A stretch of 64,000 nt of DNA from Abyssogena phaseoliformis symbiont OG214 (GTDB lineage Bacteria > Pseudomonadota > Gammaproteobacteria > PS1 > Pseudothioglobaceae): assembly GCF_016592595.1 (NCBI RefSeq), contig NZ_AP012977.1:1116001-1180000 (forward strand), read 5' to 3'. Position numbers and translations under genes: made by a program. Of the stretch, positions 45,561 through 54,968 are shown piece after piece. Every line of letters begins with the position of its first letter. Within the stretch, counting starts at the first letter, position 1. The notes under the pieces were generated by a model. It saw only the letters and a list, made by a program, of their open reading frames with translations. It made no database searches and was not told the origin of the DNA.

Positions 45561-47096
45561 ATGACGAGCATAAAAAATATAGCACTGCCTGATATTGGTG
45601 ATTTTGATGAAGTTGAGGTAATTGAGATTTTAGTGAATATTGGCAACAAAATAAACGCTGATGACAGCATAATTACCCTAGAAATCGACAAAGCCTCTAT
45701 GGAAATTCCAAGCCCTTTTGCAGGTATTGTCACAAAAATTGACGTCAATATTGGCGACAAAATCAAACAAGGTGATATCATTTTGAGCGTTGAAAGTAAA
45801 AATGATGGCCTTCAAAATACTAACCAAAGCGCCGAAACTGAATATTCTGAGCCACAAATCGTACCCGTTGTTGTGCCTGATATTGGTGATTTTGATGAGG
45901 TTGAAGTGATTGAAATTTTAGTTAATACAGGTGATGAACTGTCTATAGAGGACAGTATAGTCACTTTAGAAAGCGATAAAGCCTCGATGGAAATCCCAAC
46001 ACCGGTTGCAGGCAAGGTCATTGATATAAATGTTGCACTAGGCGATAAAATCTCTTTAGGTACGTTAATTCTTAACATTGAAAGTATAGGTGTAGAAAAA
46101 GCACCTGAAACACATATCGAAACTAAAACTCAAAGCCAAGCGCCCGTACCGACGCCAACCCCTAGCACACCAACATCCATCACAACAAACGTTAATCAAG
46201 CAATCTCAACACTGCCCAAAGGCAATTCGCACGCCTCGCCTTCTATTCGTAAATTGGCTAGAGAGTTGGGTGTTGATTTATCATCTGTCACTGGTGCAGG
46301 GCAAAAAGGTAGAATTTTAGACGCTGACCTTAAAGGCTATGTCAAACAAATAATGACCTCTGGCAATTTAGGTAGTTCCATTCCTAAAACACCTGTGATT
46401 GATTTTTCTAAATTTGGCGACACCGAAACCCTAGCACTATCCAGAATTAATAAATTATCAGGCAAACATTTGACTGCCTGCTGGTTAAATATCCCTCATG
46501 TTACCCAATTTGACGAAGTCAATATTAATCAAATGGAGGCGTACCGACAAGAACAAAAAGCCAACGGTGTTAAACTTACTCCCCTAGTTTTTATCATGAA
46601 GGCACTGATTCAAACGCTAAAAAACCACTCGCGTTTTAATGCTTCACTTGATGAGTCAGGTGAAAACTTGATTATTAAAAAGTATTTCAACCTAGGTATT
46701 GCAATGGATACGCCAAAAGGCTTAGTTGTGCCTGTTATTCGTGATGTTGAGCAAAAAACCTTAGCTGATTTGGCTAAAGAGCTCTTTGAAACTTCAAAAA
46801 ATGCACGAGAAGGCAAGCTAAGACCTGCTGATATGCAAGGCGCAGGTTTGACCATTTCCAGCTTAGGTGGTATTGGTGGTACACAATTTACTCCCATTGT
46901 TAATGCACCAGAAGTGGCTATCTTAGGCGTATCACGCTCATATTTCAAACCCGCTTGGGATGGTAAAAATTTCATCCCCACCTTAACATTACCACTGGCA
47001 CTATCCTATGACCACCGCGTGATTGACGGCGCACAAGGCGGACGGTTTATGGCGGAGTTAAACAACACTTTACAAGACATGAGGGGCATTGTATGA
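45561..47096 (+). CDS. aceF: Dihydrolipoamide acetyltransferase (E2) with two lipoyl domains
   Basis: Core of a pyruvate dehydrogenase complex. From the ATG at 45561 it has 511 residues. Two lipoyl domains are nearly identical: each has PDIGDFDEVEVIEILV, and the lipoyl Lys lies at 44 (LEIDKASMEIP) and 140 (LESDKASMEIP). An E3-binding domain (about 222-257) has ASPSIRKLARELGV. The catalytic domain ends with SYDHRVIDGAQGG. The E1 gene aceE is not in the window and the gene upstream is a divergent ABC exporter. It overlaps lpdA by 4 bases. Confidence 0.95.
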   Translation: MTSIKNIALPDIGDFDEVEVIEILVNIGNKINADDSIITLEIDKASMEIPSPFAGIVTKIDVNIGDKIKQGDIILSVESKNDGLQNTNQSAETEYSEPQIVPVVVPDIGDFDEVEVIEILVNTGDELSIEDSIVTLESDKASMEIPTPVAGKVIDINVALGDKISLGTLILNIESIGVEKAPETHIETKTQSQAPVPTPTPSTPTSITTNVNQAISTLPKGNSHASPSIRKLARELGVDLSSVTGAGQKGRILDADLKGYVKQIMTSGNLGSSIPKTPVIDFSKFGDTETLALSRINKLSGKHLTACWLNIPHVTQFDEVNINQMEAYRQEQKANGVKLTPLVFIMKALIQTLKNHSRFNASLDESGENLIIKKYFNLGIAMDTPKGLVVPVIRDVEQKTLADLAKELFETSKNAREGKLRPADMQGAGLTISSLGGIGGTQFTPIVNAPEVAILGVSRSYFKPAWDGKNFIPTLTLPLALSYDHRVIDGAQGGRFMAELNNTLQDMRGIV

Positions 47097-48502
47097 TTAT
47101 AAAAACTCAAGTTGTTGTGATTGGTTCTGGTCCTGGTGGTTACACAGCTGCATTTCGAGCGGCTGATTTAGGCAAACAAGTGACGCTAATTGAACGTTAT
47201 GATGTTTTAGGTGGAGTCTGCCTAAATGTTGGCTGCATCCCTTCTAAAGTACTTCTTCATACAGCTCAAATCATCAACGAGGTAAAAGAGGCCTCTCATT
47301 TAGGTGTTACATTCAATGAACCAGACATTAACATTAATGACGTACGCACAAATAAAATCAACATTGTCGCCAAATTAACAGGAGGCATTAAAGCTTTGGC
47401 AAAGGCAAGAAAGGTTGATGTTATAACGGGCTATGGTAAGTTCATCTCAGCCAATCAACTTGCAATCGAACATAGCGACGATATCATTGAATTTGAACAA
47501 TGTATTATCGCTGTAGGTTCATGCGTTACCAAAATTCCCGCCTTTCCATTTGATGATGCTCGCGTGATGGATTCAACAGATGCACTAGATTTAACCAACA
47601 TACCCAAACGCTTGCTTGTTGTTGGTGGTGGTATTATCGGCCTAGAAATGGCAACGATATATCACGCACTGGGTAGTGAAATATCAATTGTTGAATTATC
47701 AGACCAACTCATTACCAGTGCCGACAAAGACATTGTCAACCCACTTTTTAGACGCATTAAAAAACAATACGCTAATATTTTTCTAAACACCAAAGTAACC
47801 AGCATGGACGCACTAGATGAAGGCATTAAAGTTGGTTTTGAAGGCAAAAACGCCCCAGAATTTGACACCTTTGATAAAGTGTTAGTCGCCATTGGTCGCA
47901 CTCCTAATGGCGAATTAATCGATTGCGAAAAAGCAGGTGTTGAAGTCAACGATTGGGGTTTTATTCCCACAGACAAACAAATGAAGACCAACGTTCAAAA
48001 CATCTACGCCATCGGCGATATTGTTGGTCAACCCATGCTCGCCCACAAAGCCGTACACGAGGCCAAAGTTGCAGCAGAAGTTATTTGTGGGCATAAATCA
48101 GGCTTTGATGCGCTCACCATCCCATCCGTTGCCTACACCGACCCAGAAGTCGCTTGGACAGGCAAAACCGAAAAAGAACTCAAAGCTGAAGGCATTGCTT
48201 ATGAAAAAGGCATATTCCCTTGGGCAGCTTCAGGCCGTAGTTTAAGTATTGGCAGGTCTGAAGGCATGACCAAAGGCTTGTTTGATGCAAAAACAGGTAG
48301 AATCTTAGGCATGGGTATTTGTGGCACTAATGCAGGTGAGTTAATTGCTGAAGCAACACTTGCCATTGAAATGGGTTGCGATATGGATGATATCGCACTC
48401 ACCATCCATGCTCACCCAACCTTAAGTGAAACCACCGCCTTTGCAACTGAAATGGCACAGGGTACAATTACAGATTTATTACCGCCGAAAAAGAAAAAAT
48501 AG
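47093..48502 (+). CDS. lpdA: Dihydrolipoamide dehydrogenase (E3)
   Basis: Flavoenzyme that reoxidises lipoyl groups of PDH, OGDH and glycine cleavage. The 469-residue protein has the FAD motif GSGPGGYTAAFRAADLG, the redox disulfide Cys43-Cys48 in GGVCLNVGCIPSK, NAD motif VVGGGIIGLEMATI, and the dimer-interface His-Glu in HAHPTLSET. It shares the operon with aceF and can serve the H protein encoded at 5 kb. Confidence 0.97.
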   Translation: MIIKTQVVVIGSGPGGYTAAFRAADLGKQVTLIERYDVLGGVCLNVGCIPSKVLLHTAQIINEVKEASHLGVTFNEPDININDVRTNKINIVAKLTGGIKALAKARKVDVITGYGKFISANQLAIEHSDDIIEFEQCIIAVGSCVTKIPAFPFDDARVMDSTDALDLTNIPKRLLVVGGGIIGLEMATIYHALGSEISIVELSDQLITSADKDIVNPLFRRIKKQYANIFLNTKVTSMDALDEGIKVGFEGKNAPEFDTFDKVLVAIGRTPNGELIDCEKAGVEVNDWGFIPTDKQMKTNVQNIYAIGDIVGQPMLAHKAVHEAKVAAEVICGHKSGFDALTIPSVAYTDPEVAWTGKTEKELKAEGIAYEKGIFPWAASGRSLSIGRSEGMTKGLFDAKTGRILGMGICGTNAGELIAEATLAIEMGCDMDDIALTIHAHPTLSETTAFATEMAQGTITDLLPPKKKK

Positions 48503-48511
48503 GAAAAGATT

Positions 48512-49165
48512 ATGAATACAAGGCAAGCAAGAAGAAACGTCATCGAACAACAAATTCGCCCTTGGGGTGGGTTAAATTATATTGCTAATAATGCACTTAA
48601 AGATACGCCAAGAGAAAATTTTGTGCCAGAGAAATATAAAAACCTTGCCTTTGCAGATATTGAAATTCCGCTGACTAGTAAAGCAAAAATGCTTTTTCCA
48701 AAGATTGAAGGGCGCTTATTGGATACGCTTAATATTCAAAAACATGAAACTGTGCTAGAAGTGGGTACGGGTAGTGGCTATTTAACGGCTGTTCTGTCAA
48801 AATTATGCAAATCTGTAACCAGTATTGAAATTGATGAGACACTTAGTCATAGCGCCCAAGAAAAAATTAATGCATTGGGGATTGGTAATGTTAATTTAAA
48901 AGTGGGGGATGCTTCAAAGGGCTGGCATTCTGATGATTTTTTTGATGTGGTTATTGTTGGTAGTTCGGTACCTAAAATTACAGGTCGTTACTTTCACTTA
49001 TTAAATGTAGGTGGTAGAATCTTTGTGATTGAAGGTGCTGGCAATATCATGAGTGCAAAATTAATTACTCGCATCAGTGAGCATAAATGGGATACAAAAT
49101 CCTTATTTGAAACACAATTAGATCCCATGCAAGGGTTAGAGTCATCAGCCAGTTTTGAGTTTTAA
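48512..49165 (+). CDS. pcm: Protein-L-isoaspartate O-methyltransferase
   Basis: SAM-dependent methyltransferase that starts repair of isoaspartyl residues. The 217-residue protein has RRNVIEQQIRPWG, the SAM motif VLEVGTGSGYLTAVLSKL, the second motif EIDETLSHSAQ, and VGSSVPKI. A short C-terminal segment is diverged. Family length is normal. It lies 9 bases after lpdA and 3 before the MMPL gene. Confidence 0.9.
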   Translation: MNTRQARRNVIEQQIRPWGGLNYIANNALKDTPRENFVPEKYKNLAFADIEIPLTSKAKMLFPKIEGRLLDTLNIQKHETVLEVGTGSGYLTAVLSKLCKSVTSIEIDETLSHSAQEKINALGIGNVNLKVGDASKGWHSDDFFDVVIVGSSVPKITGRYFHLLNVGGRIFVIEGAGNIMSAKLITRISEHKWDTKSLFETQLDPMQGLESSASFEF

Positions 49166-49168
49166 ACC

Positions 49169-51550
49169 ATGAATGTGTTTTTTAACTTTGTTCTGAAAAA
49201 AGCCTTATTAGGACTTGTACTTTTGTCACTAGTTGCTGTATTTTTTATTGCTCAAATTCCTGATTTTCAACTGGACGCCTCCTCAGATTCTTTAGTGCTA
49301 GAAGGTGATGAAAACCTACGTTACTACCAAAGTATTAAAAAAAATTATGGGTCTGATGATTATTTAGTCATTTCCTATCAGGTTGAAGACAATTTATTAG
49401 CACCTGCGCAACTCAACCATCTTAAAAAATTTAGACAGGATTTAACCGCAATTAACCAAGTCAAATCGGTGACGACTATTTTAGATGTTCCACTCTTTAG
49501 ATCACCTCCCTTATCTTTAGCAGATTTAGCTAGTAAAAGTATTAGTATTGATAATGGTAATGCTAATTTGGCTTTAGCCAATGATGAATTTAAAAATTCA
49601 CCTTTATATGCTAATAATTTAGTCAGCAAAGACGGCAAAACAACCGCTATTTTAGTCGCTCTAAGAGACAGTCAGAAATTTAAAGAATTACGTGAAAGTC
49701 GTGACAAAATGCGCATTCAAAGGGCTAATAATAAATTGTCAGATGACCAGCAATTAAAACTTAAAATCATCGAAAAGCAAGTTTTAAAGAATGCCGCTGC
49801 TCAGAGCGAATTACAAGCGCAAACAATTGCCCAAATTCGAACTACTATTAGCCAATATTCAGACAAAGCCCATTTATTCTTGGGTGGTTTGCCTATGATA
49901 ACTACTGATATTGTGGCTTATATTAGTAGCGATTTGATTATATTTAGCTTGGCAGTTATTGGACTTATGAGCCTAATTTTAGCGATTATTTTCAAAAGCA
50001 TTCGCTGGGTCATTATGCCAATTGGCATTAGCATTGTCAGTGCACTTATCATGACAGGTGTTTTGGCTTATTTAGGCTGGAAAGTTACCGTTATTTCATC
50101 TAACTTTTTCTCATTATTACTGGTGATGACACTTTCTGTGGTTATTCATCTTGTGGTTAGATATAGAGAAATTGCCCAGCTCAACCCAGAACTTGACTCG
50201 AACCAGCTTATTAAAGATACTTTGTCACAAATGTTTAAGCCTTGTCTTTTTACAACTTTAACCACGTTTGTGGCTTTTGGCTCTTTGCTTATTAGTGGCA
50301 TTAGACCCGTAATTGATTTTGGCTGGATGATGTCAATTGGTGTCACCATTGCCCTAATATTATCATTTCTTGCTTTTCCGATAATCATGAGTTTATTACC
50401 AAAAGCAAAAATTGCAAAACACAAAACCGAACTAAGTGTCACCACTTCACTGGCCAAATTTGTAGAAAAATTTGGCAATCACTTGTTAGTGGTATTGATA
50501 ATATTTATCATAGGTGCTGGGTTTGGGGTTAGTAAACTTAGTGTTGAGAACCGTTTTATTGATTATTTTAAAAAAAATACAGAAATTAACCAAGGATTAA
50601 CCTTAATTGATAAAAAACTGGGTGGTACCATTCCGCTGGAAATTATTTTTGACGATTTAGCAGAAGACTATTGGTTTGATGAAGATTTGCGTGATGAGAT
50701 ATATGAGGTTCATCAATATCTTGATTCTTTGCAAGAAACTGGCAAGGTTTTGTCAATTGACACCCTAATGCAACTCTTAACCCAAGCCAACAATGATGAA
50801 GCGCTTAATGGATTTTTCTTAAACATTGTCCGTTCTCAACTGCCTGAAAGTGCTAAAACACAAGTGTTGTACCCTTATTTATCTGAGGACAGTGGGCAAC
50901 TCAGAATGGTTATCCGCATTCTAGAAACTAATAAAGAATTAAAGCGCGGCGAGTTAATTGATAAAATCCAACGCCATATTTCTACTAATCTTGGGTTTAA
51001 GCCAGACAGTTTTCATTTAAGTGGCATGTTTGTTTTGTATAACAACATGCTACAAAGTTTATTTGATTCGCAAATCAAGACCATTGCCGTGGTATTTGTG
51101 ATGATTTTTATCATGTTCTTGTTTATTTTCAAATCGATTAGTTTGTCTATTCTTGCACTAATTCCAAACACCTTGCCGTCGCTTTTTATTCTTGGTATTA
51201 TGGGGCTATTAAATATTCCATTGGATTTAATGACCATCACCATTTCAGCAATTGCCATTGGTATTGGTGTTGATAATGCTATTCATTACATTCATCGTTT
51301 TAAAGATGAATTTAAAAAAGATAAGGACTATATGGCGACGATGTATCGCTCTCATGCCAGTATTGGTTTGGCAATGTTTTATACGTCAATTACGGTAACA
51401 ATGGGCTTTTTAATTTTAGCCTTGTCTAACTTTATACCCAGTATTTACTTTGGCGTATTTACTGCCATTGCAATGCTTAGTGCGCTACTTGCTAATTTAA
51501 CTCTACTGCCTAAATTAATACTAATGGTAAAACCAAAAATTAACCCATAA
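49169..51550 (+). CDS. MMPL/RND-superfamily transporter
   Basis: Inner-membrane protein of 793 residues with the RND layout: an N-terminal membrane segment (about residues 9-28), a large periplasmic loop (about 30-250), five membrane segments (255-400), a second loop (450-630), and five more segments to the end. GVDNAIHYIHRFKDEF, with the conserved proton-relay Asp, lies near the C-terminus. No membrane-fusion or TolC partner is adjacent. The substrate is unknown; some relatives move hopanoids or lipids. Confidence 0.88.
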   Translation: MNVFFNFVLKKALLGLVLLSLVAVFFIAQIPDFQLDASSDSLVLEGDENLRYYQSIKKNYGSDDYLVISYQVEDNLLAPAQLNHLKKFRQDLTAINQVKSVTTILDVPLFRSPPLSLADLASKSISIDNGNANLALANDEFKNSPLYANNLVSKDGKTTAILVALRDSQKFKELRESRDKMRIQRANNKLSDDQQLKLKIIEKQVLKNAAAQSELQAQTIAQIRTTISQYSDKAHLFLGGLPMITTDIVAYISSDLIIFSLAVIGLMSLILAIIFKSIRWVIMPIGISIVSALIMTGVLAYLGWKVTVISSNFFSLLLVMTLSVVIHLVVRYREIAQLNPELDSNQLIKDTLSQMFKPCLFTTLTTFVAFGSLLISGIRPVIDFGWMMSIGVTIALILSFLAFPIIMSLLPKAKIAKHKTELSVTTSLAKFVEKFGNHLLVVLIIFIIGAGFGVSKLSVENRFIDYFKKNTEINQGLTLIDKKLGGTIPLEIIFDDLAEDYWFDEDLRDEIYEVHQYLDSLQETGKVLSIDTLMQLLTQANNDEALNGFFLNIVRSQLPESAKTQVLYPYLSEDSGQLRMVIRILETNKELKRGELIDKIQRHISTNLGFKPDSFHLSGMFVLYNNMLQSLFDSQIKTIAVVFVMIFIMFLFIFKSISLSILALIPNTLPSLFILGIMGLLNIPLDLMTITISAIAIGIGVDNAIHYIHRFKDEFKKDKDYMATMYRSHASIGLAMFYTSITVTMGFLILALSNFIPSIYFGVFTAIAMLSALLANLTLLPKLILMVKPKINP

Positions 51551-51606
51551 GACGCTAACGAATCAAAAAAGATTATGCCAGTAGTGTTCATTTATCGTTA
51601 ATATCT

Positions 51607-53166
51607 ATGTCAAAACAACAACATTTTGACGTTCTAATCATTGGTACAGGTAGCGCAGGATTAATGAGCGCACTACAGTTATCAGATGATTTAAACATTG
51701 CATTGATTGCCAAAGATAAACTATTAGAAGGCAGCTCATACTATGCACAAGGCGGTATATCTGCCGTGCTAGATATAAATGATAATTTCACCACACACGT
51801 ACAAGATACCTTATCAACTGCGAAAGGCTTGGGCGATAAAACTGCCATCCGCTTTATGGTTGAAAATGCACCTAAAGCCATTGCCTCATTAGAACGCTCA
51901 GGTGTTGAATTTACCAAAGATAAAGATAATTACCACTTAACCACTGAAGGTGGTCATAGCCATAGAAGAGTGGTGCATATTGCTGATAAAACAGGGCAAT
52001 CAATCCAAATTAATTTGCTCAAAAGCGTTAAAGAAAAAAATAACATAACGCTTTTTGAAAATTATATTGCCATTGATTTATTAATCAAATCCCACGATTG
52101 CCATGGCGCTTATATTCTTAATAAAAATACTCACCAAGTTGAAAGTTTTATTTCCCATAAAACCATTATTGCCACAGGTGGTGCATCAAAGGCTTATCTT
52201 TATACCTCTAACCCAGACACCTCAACAGGTGATGGTATTGCCATGGCGTATCGAGCAAAATGTGTTATTACCAATATGGAATTTACCCAATTCCACCCTA
52301 CTTGTCTTTACCATCCACATGCAAAATCTTTTTTAATTACCGAGGCACTTCGTGGCGAAGGTGGTAAACTGATTTTACCAAATGGTAAAACTTTTATGCA
52401 TGAATTTGATAGTCGAGAGGAACTTGCGCCTCGTGATATTGTTGCTCGTGCAATTGATGCGCAAATAAAAATCCATGGGCTTGATTGTGTTTATTTAGAC
52501 ATTTCATTTAAAGACAAAAATTGGATTAAGCAACACTTCCCAACTATTTATAAAAAGTGTCAATCACTTGGTATTGATATCGCTATAGATGCTATTCCTG
52601 TTGTACCTGCAGCGCATTACACTTGTGGCGGTGTGCAAACCAATCTTAATAGTCAAACCAATGTGGGCAATCTATATGCCGTTGGCGAGGTAGCATACAC
52701 AGGCGTGCATGGTGCTAATCGTATGGCGAGTAATTCTTTGTTAGAATGTGTGGTATTTGCTAAATCTTGTGCCAATCATATCAACCAACAATCAACAACA
52801 TTAGCGCATAAAAAATTTAGCCAGTGGGATGCCTCCAAAGCAGCGCCTTCAAAAGAAAAAGTAGTGGTATCTCACTTATGGGATGAAATTCGCCGTATTA
52901 TGTGGAATTTTGTTGGTATTGTACGCTCTAACAAACGCTTAAAATATGCACAGTACCGCCTTGACCAAATTCAAGCAGAGGTAAACGATTATTACAAACT
53001 TTATTTAATTTCTAGTGATTTAATTGAGTTAAGAAACCTTGTTCAATCTGCACAATTAATTGTTCAATCTGCAATTTCCAGAACAGAAAGCAGAGGATTG
53101 CATTACAATGAGGACTACCCACAACAAGCAAACCAAGCAACTAACACCATCATTAAAAAATCATGA
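51607..53166 (+). CDS. nadB: L-aspartate oxidase
   Basis: Flavoenzyme that oxidises aspartate to iminoaspartate for NAD synthesis. The 519-residue protein has the FAD motif IIGTGSAGLMSAL, SSYYAQGGISAVLD, HRRVVHIADKTG, MEFTQFHPTCLYHP, EALRGEGGKL, and the later GANRMASNSLLECVVF. These match NadB rather than succinate dehydrogenase. It overlaps def by 4 bases. NadA and nadC are not in the window. Confidence 0.96.
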   Translation: MSKQQHFDVLIIGTGSAGLMSALQLSDDLNIALIAKDKLLEGSSYYAQGGISAVLDINDNFTTHVQDTLSTAKGLGDKTAIRFMVENAPKAIASLERSGVEFTKDKDNYHLTTEGGHSHRRVVHIADKTGQSIQINLLKSVKEKNNITLFENYIAIDLLIKSHDCHGAYILNKNTHQVESFISHKTIIATGGASKAYLYTSNPDTSTGDGIAMAYRAKCVITNMEFTQFHPTCLYHPHAKSFLITEALRGEGGKLILPNGKTFMHEFDSREELAPRDIVARAIDAQIKIHGLDCVYLDISFKDKNWIKQHFPTIYKKCQSLGIDIAIDAIPVVPAAHYTCGGVQTNLNSQTNVGNLYAVGEVAYTGVHGANRMASNSLLECVVFAKSCANHINQQSTTLAHKKFSQWDASKAAPSKEKVVVSHLWDEIRRIMWNFVGIVRSNKRLKYAQYRLDQIQAEVNDYYKLYLISSDLIELRNLVQSAQLIVQSAISRTESRGLHYNEDYPQQANQATNTIIKKS

Positions 53167-53717
53167 TTCTACCCATCTTAAACTACCCTGATAAACGCCT
53201 AAGAACCAAAGCCAAACACGTGGACGTGATTGATGGAACCACACAAACTTTAATCAAAGACATGTTTGAAACCATGTATGCTAAAGATGGTATCGGCTTG
53301 GCTGCTACTCAAGTTAACCAACATTTACAAGTGGTGGTGATTGATGTGCCAGACTCGCAAAATGCCTATCAATTATTATTAAAAAATCACCAAAATAGCT
53401 CGCACAAGCAGCTACAAAAACATTACCCTTTGTGTTTTATTAACCCAAAAATTAAAGAAAAAGACGGACAAGAAAAACACACTGAAGGCTGCTTATCCGT
53501 GCCAGATTTTCAAGCAGAAGTACAACGCGCTAATCATATTAAAGTTGAAGCGCTCAACGAAAAAGGCGAGGTATTTACCTTACAAGCAACAGGGCTACTT
53601 GCCATTTGCATCCAGCATGAATTGGATCATTTAAAAGGTATTTTGTTTGTTGATTATTTATCCAAACTTAAGAAAAAACGCCTACTAGAGAAAACAAAAA
53701 AGATAATTAAAGGCTAA
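53163..53717 (+). CDS. def: Peptide deformylase
   Basis: Removes the N-formyl group from new proteins. The 184-residue protein has GIGLAATQV (42-51), EGCLSVP with metal ligand Cys110, and QHELDHL with His152, Glu153 and His156. The middle insertion (about residues 65-90) is longer than in E. coli. All catalytic residues are present. No fmt gene is adjacent; it is coupled to nadB by a four-base overlap. Confidence 0.97.
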   Translation: MILPILNYPDKRLRTKAKHVDVIDGTTQTLIKDMFETMYAKDGIGLAATQVNQHLQVVVIDVPDSQNAYQLLLKNHQNSSHKQLQKHYPLCFINPKIKEKDGQEKHTEGCLSVPDFQAEVQRANHIKVEALNEKGEVFTLQATGLLAICIQHELDHLKGILFVDYLSKLKKKRLLEKTKKIIKG

Positions 53718-53720
53718 TCT

Positions 53721-54693
53721 GTGTTAATCCAAATTGGTTCGTACAAGCTCAATTCTCAAGTATTACTTTGGGCAGCCCATGACTGGGGCACTAGTGACAA
53801 GCCATTTAGGCTGTTGTGCAAATCCCAAAGTGCGGTATGAGCAACCTCAGAAATAGTAGTACTGCAAAATCATTTACTGGATACTAATAAGTCCAAATAC
53901 CGCTTAGACTTTGCAGAAGAAACAGCGCCAATTAGCATTCAAACAGCTAGCTCTAGTGCTTTAGAATTAGCAAAATCTGCCCAAAAAAGCAGTTAAATTT
54001 GGTGCACACATTGTTGATATCAACATGGATTGTCCTGCCAAAAAAGTCTGTAACAAAGCAGTAGGCTCTGCACTAATGCAAGATGAGCAGCTGGTTCAAG
54101 ATATTTTAGAATCTGTTGTCAAGGCAGTTGATATTCCAGTAACCTTAAAAATGCGAATTGGCTGGGATGTTAGCCATAAAAACGCCCCAACTATCACCAA
54201 AATTGCACAAAAAGTTGGCATTCAAATGCTCAGCATACATGGTAAAATTTAGGAGTCTAAATACAAAGGCGAGGCAAAATATCACACCATTAAGGATGTG
54301 GTGCGTCAAGTTAATATTCCAGTGATTGCCAATGGCGATATTACCAGTGCAGATAAAGCTAAGCAGGTCCTGGAATATACAGGCGCAAGCAGGGTTATGG
54401 CTGGCAGAGCAACACAAGGAAACCCTTGGCTTATTCATGAAATTGTCCATTTTCTAAAAACTGGACAACATGCCCAAACTGTCCCACTTGAGCTTAAAAA
54501 GCAAGTCATTCTTAGCCATATTCAACAATTTTATGGCGATTTTTTAGGTTTAAGGCTCGCCAGAAAGCATATTTTTTGGTATGCTACGCACCTTGATAGA
54601 AAATATGCCCAGCAATTTTGGCAAAGCGTTAACCGAATTAATAACCAAAAACAACAATTCAACCTACTTGAAAATTACCTGCAACAACTATGA
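53721..54693 (+). pseudogene. dusB: Decayed tRNA dihydrouridine synthase DusB
   Basis: DusB reduces uridines in tRNA. The remnant starts with GTG and reads LIQIGSYKLNSQVLL, DKPFRLLCKSQSA, a TGA near 53838, SKYRLDFAEETAPISIQTA, then after a shift [20 protein letters not shown] with the catalytic Cys, [15 protein letters not shown], a TAG at 54250-54252, ESKYKGEAKYH and VIANGDI, and continues to 54693. Stops and frameshifts lie throughout, so it cannot make DusB. The end overlaps the fis start, preserving the dusB-fis order of Gammaproteobacteria. Confidence 0.92.
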
Positions 54694-54920
54694 GTTCAAC
54701 TGATTTACCAGCCTGCATCAATGCAAAACTTAAACGTTACTTTAAACAACTGGATGGCGAGAAAGCAAGTGGCGTGCATAAAATGGTCATCAATGATGTA
54801 GAATCTGTTGTGATTAAATTTGTGCTTGACTTTGTCAATAATAATCAAAGCGAGGCTTCAAGAATTCTAAGTATTAACCGTGGCACATTAAAGAAAAAAA
54901 TTCAACGATACAAACTCTAA
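54690..54920 (+). CDS. fis: Fis family nucleoid protein
   Basis: DNA-binding protein that bends DNA and regulates growth-phase genes. The 76-residue protein is shorter than E. coli Fis (98), lacking part of the N-terminal arm. The C-terminal helix-turn-helix is conserved: VLDFVNNNQSEASRILSINRGTLKKKI. It keeps its place after the dead dusB, so its ribosome binding site and promoter lie within that decaying gene and remain under selection. Confidence 0.92.
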   Translation: MSSTDLPACINAKLKRYFKQLDGEKASGVHKMVINDVESVVIKFVLDFVNNNQSEASRILSINRGTLKKKIQRYKL

Positions 54921-54968
54921 CACTTTATAATTATTTCTTAACCGCCTATCAAATTTTAAAGGAATAAA

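Noticed and set aside
45491-46078. Minus-strand open frames with repeated sequence across the start of aceF
   Set aside because: They are shadows of the two lipoyl domains; the repeat reflects the domain duplication.
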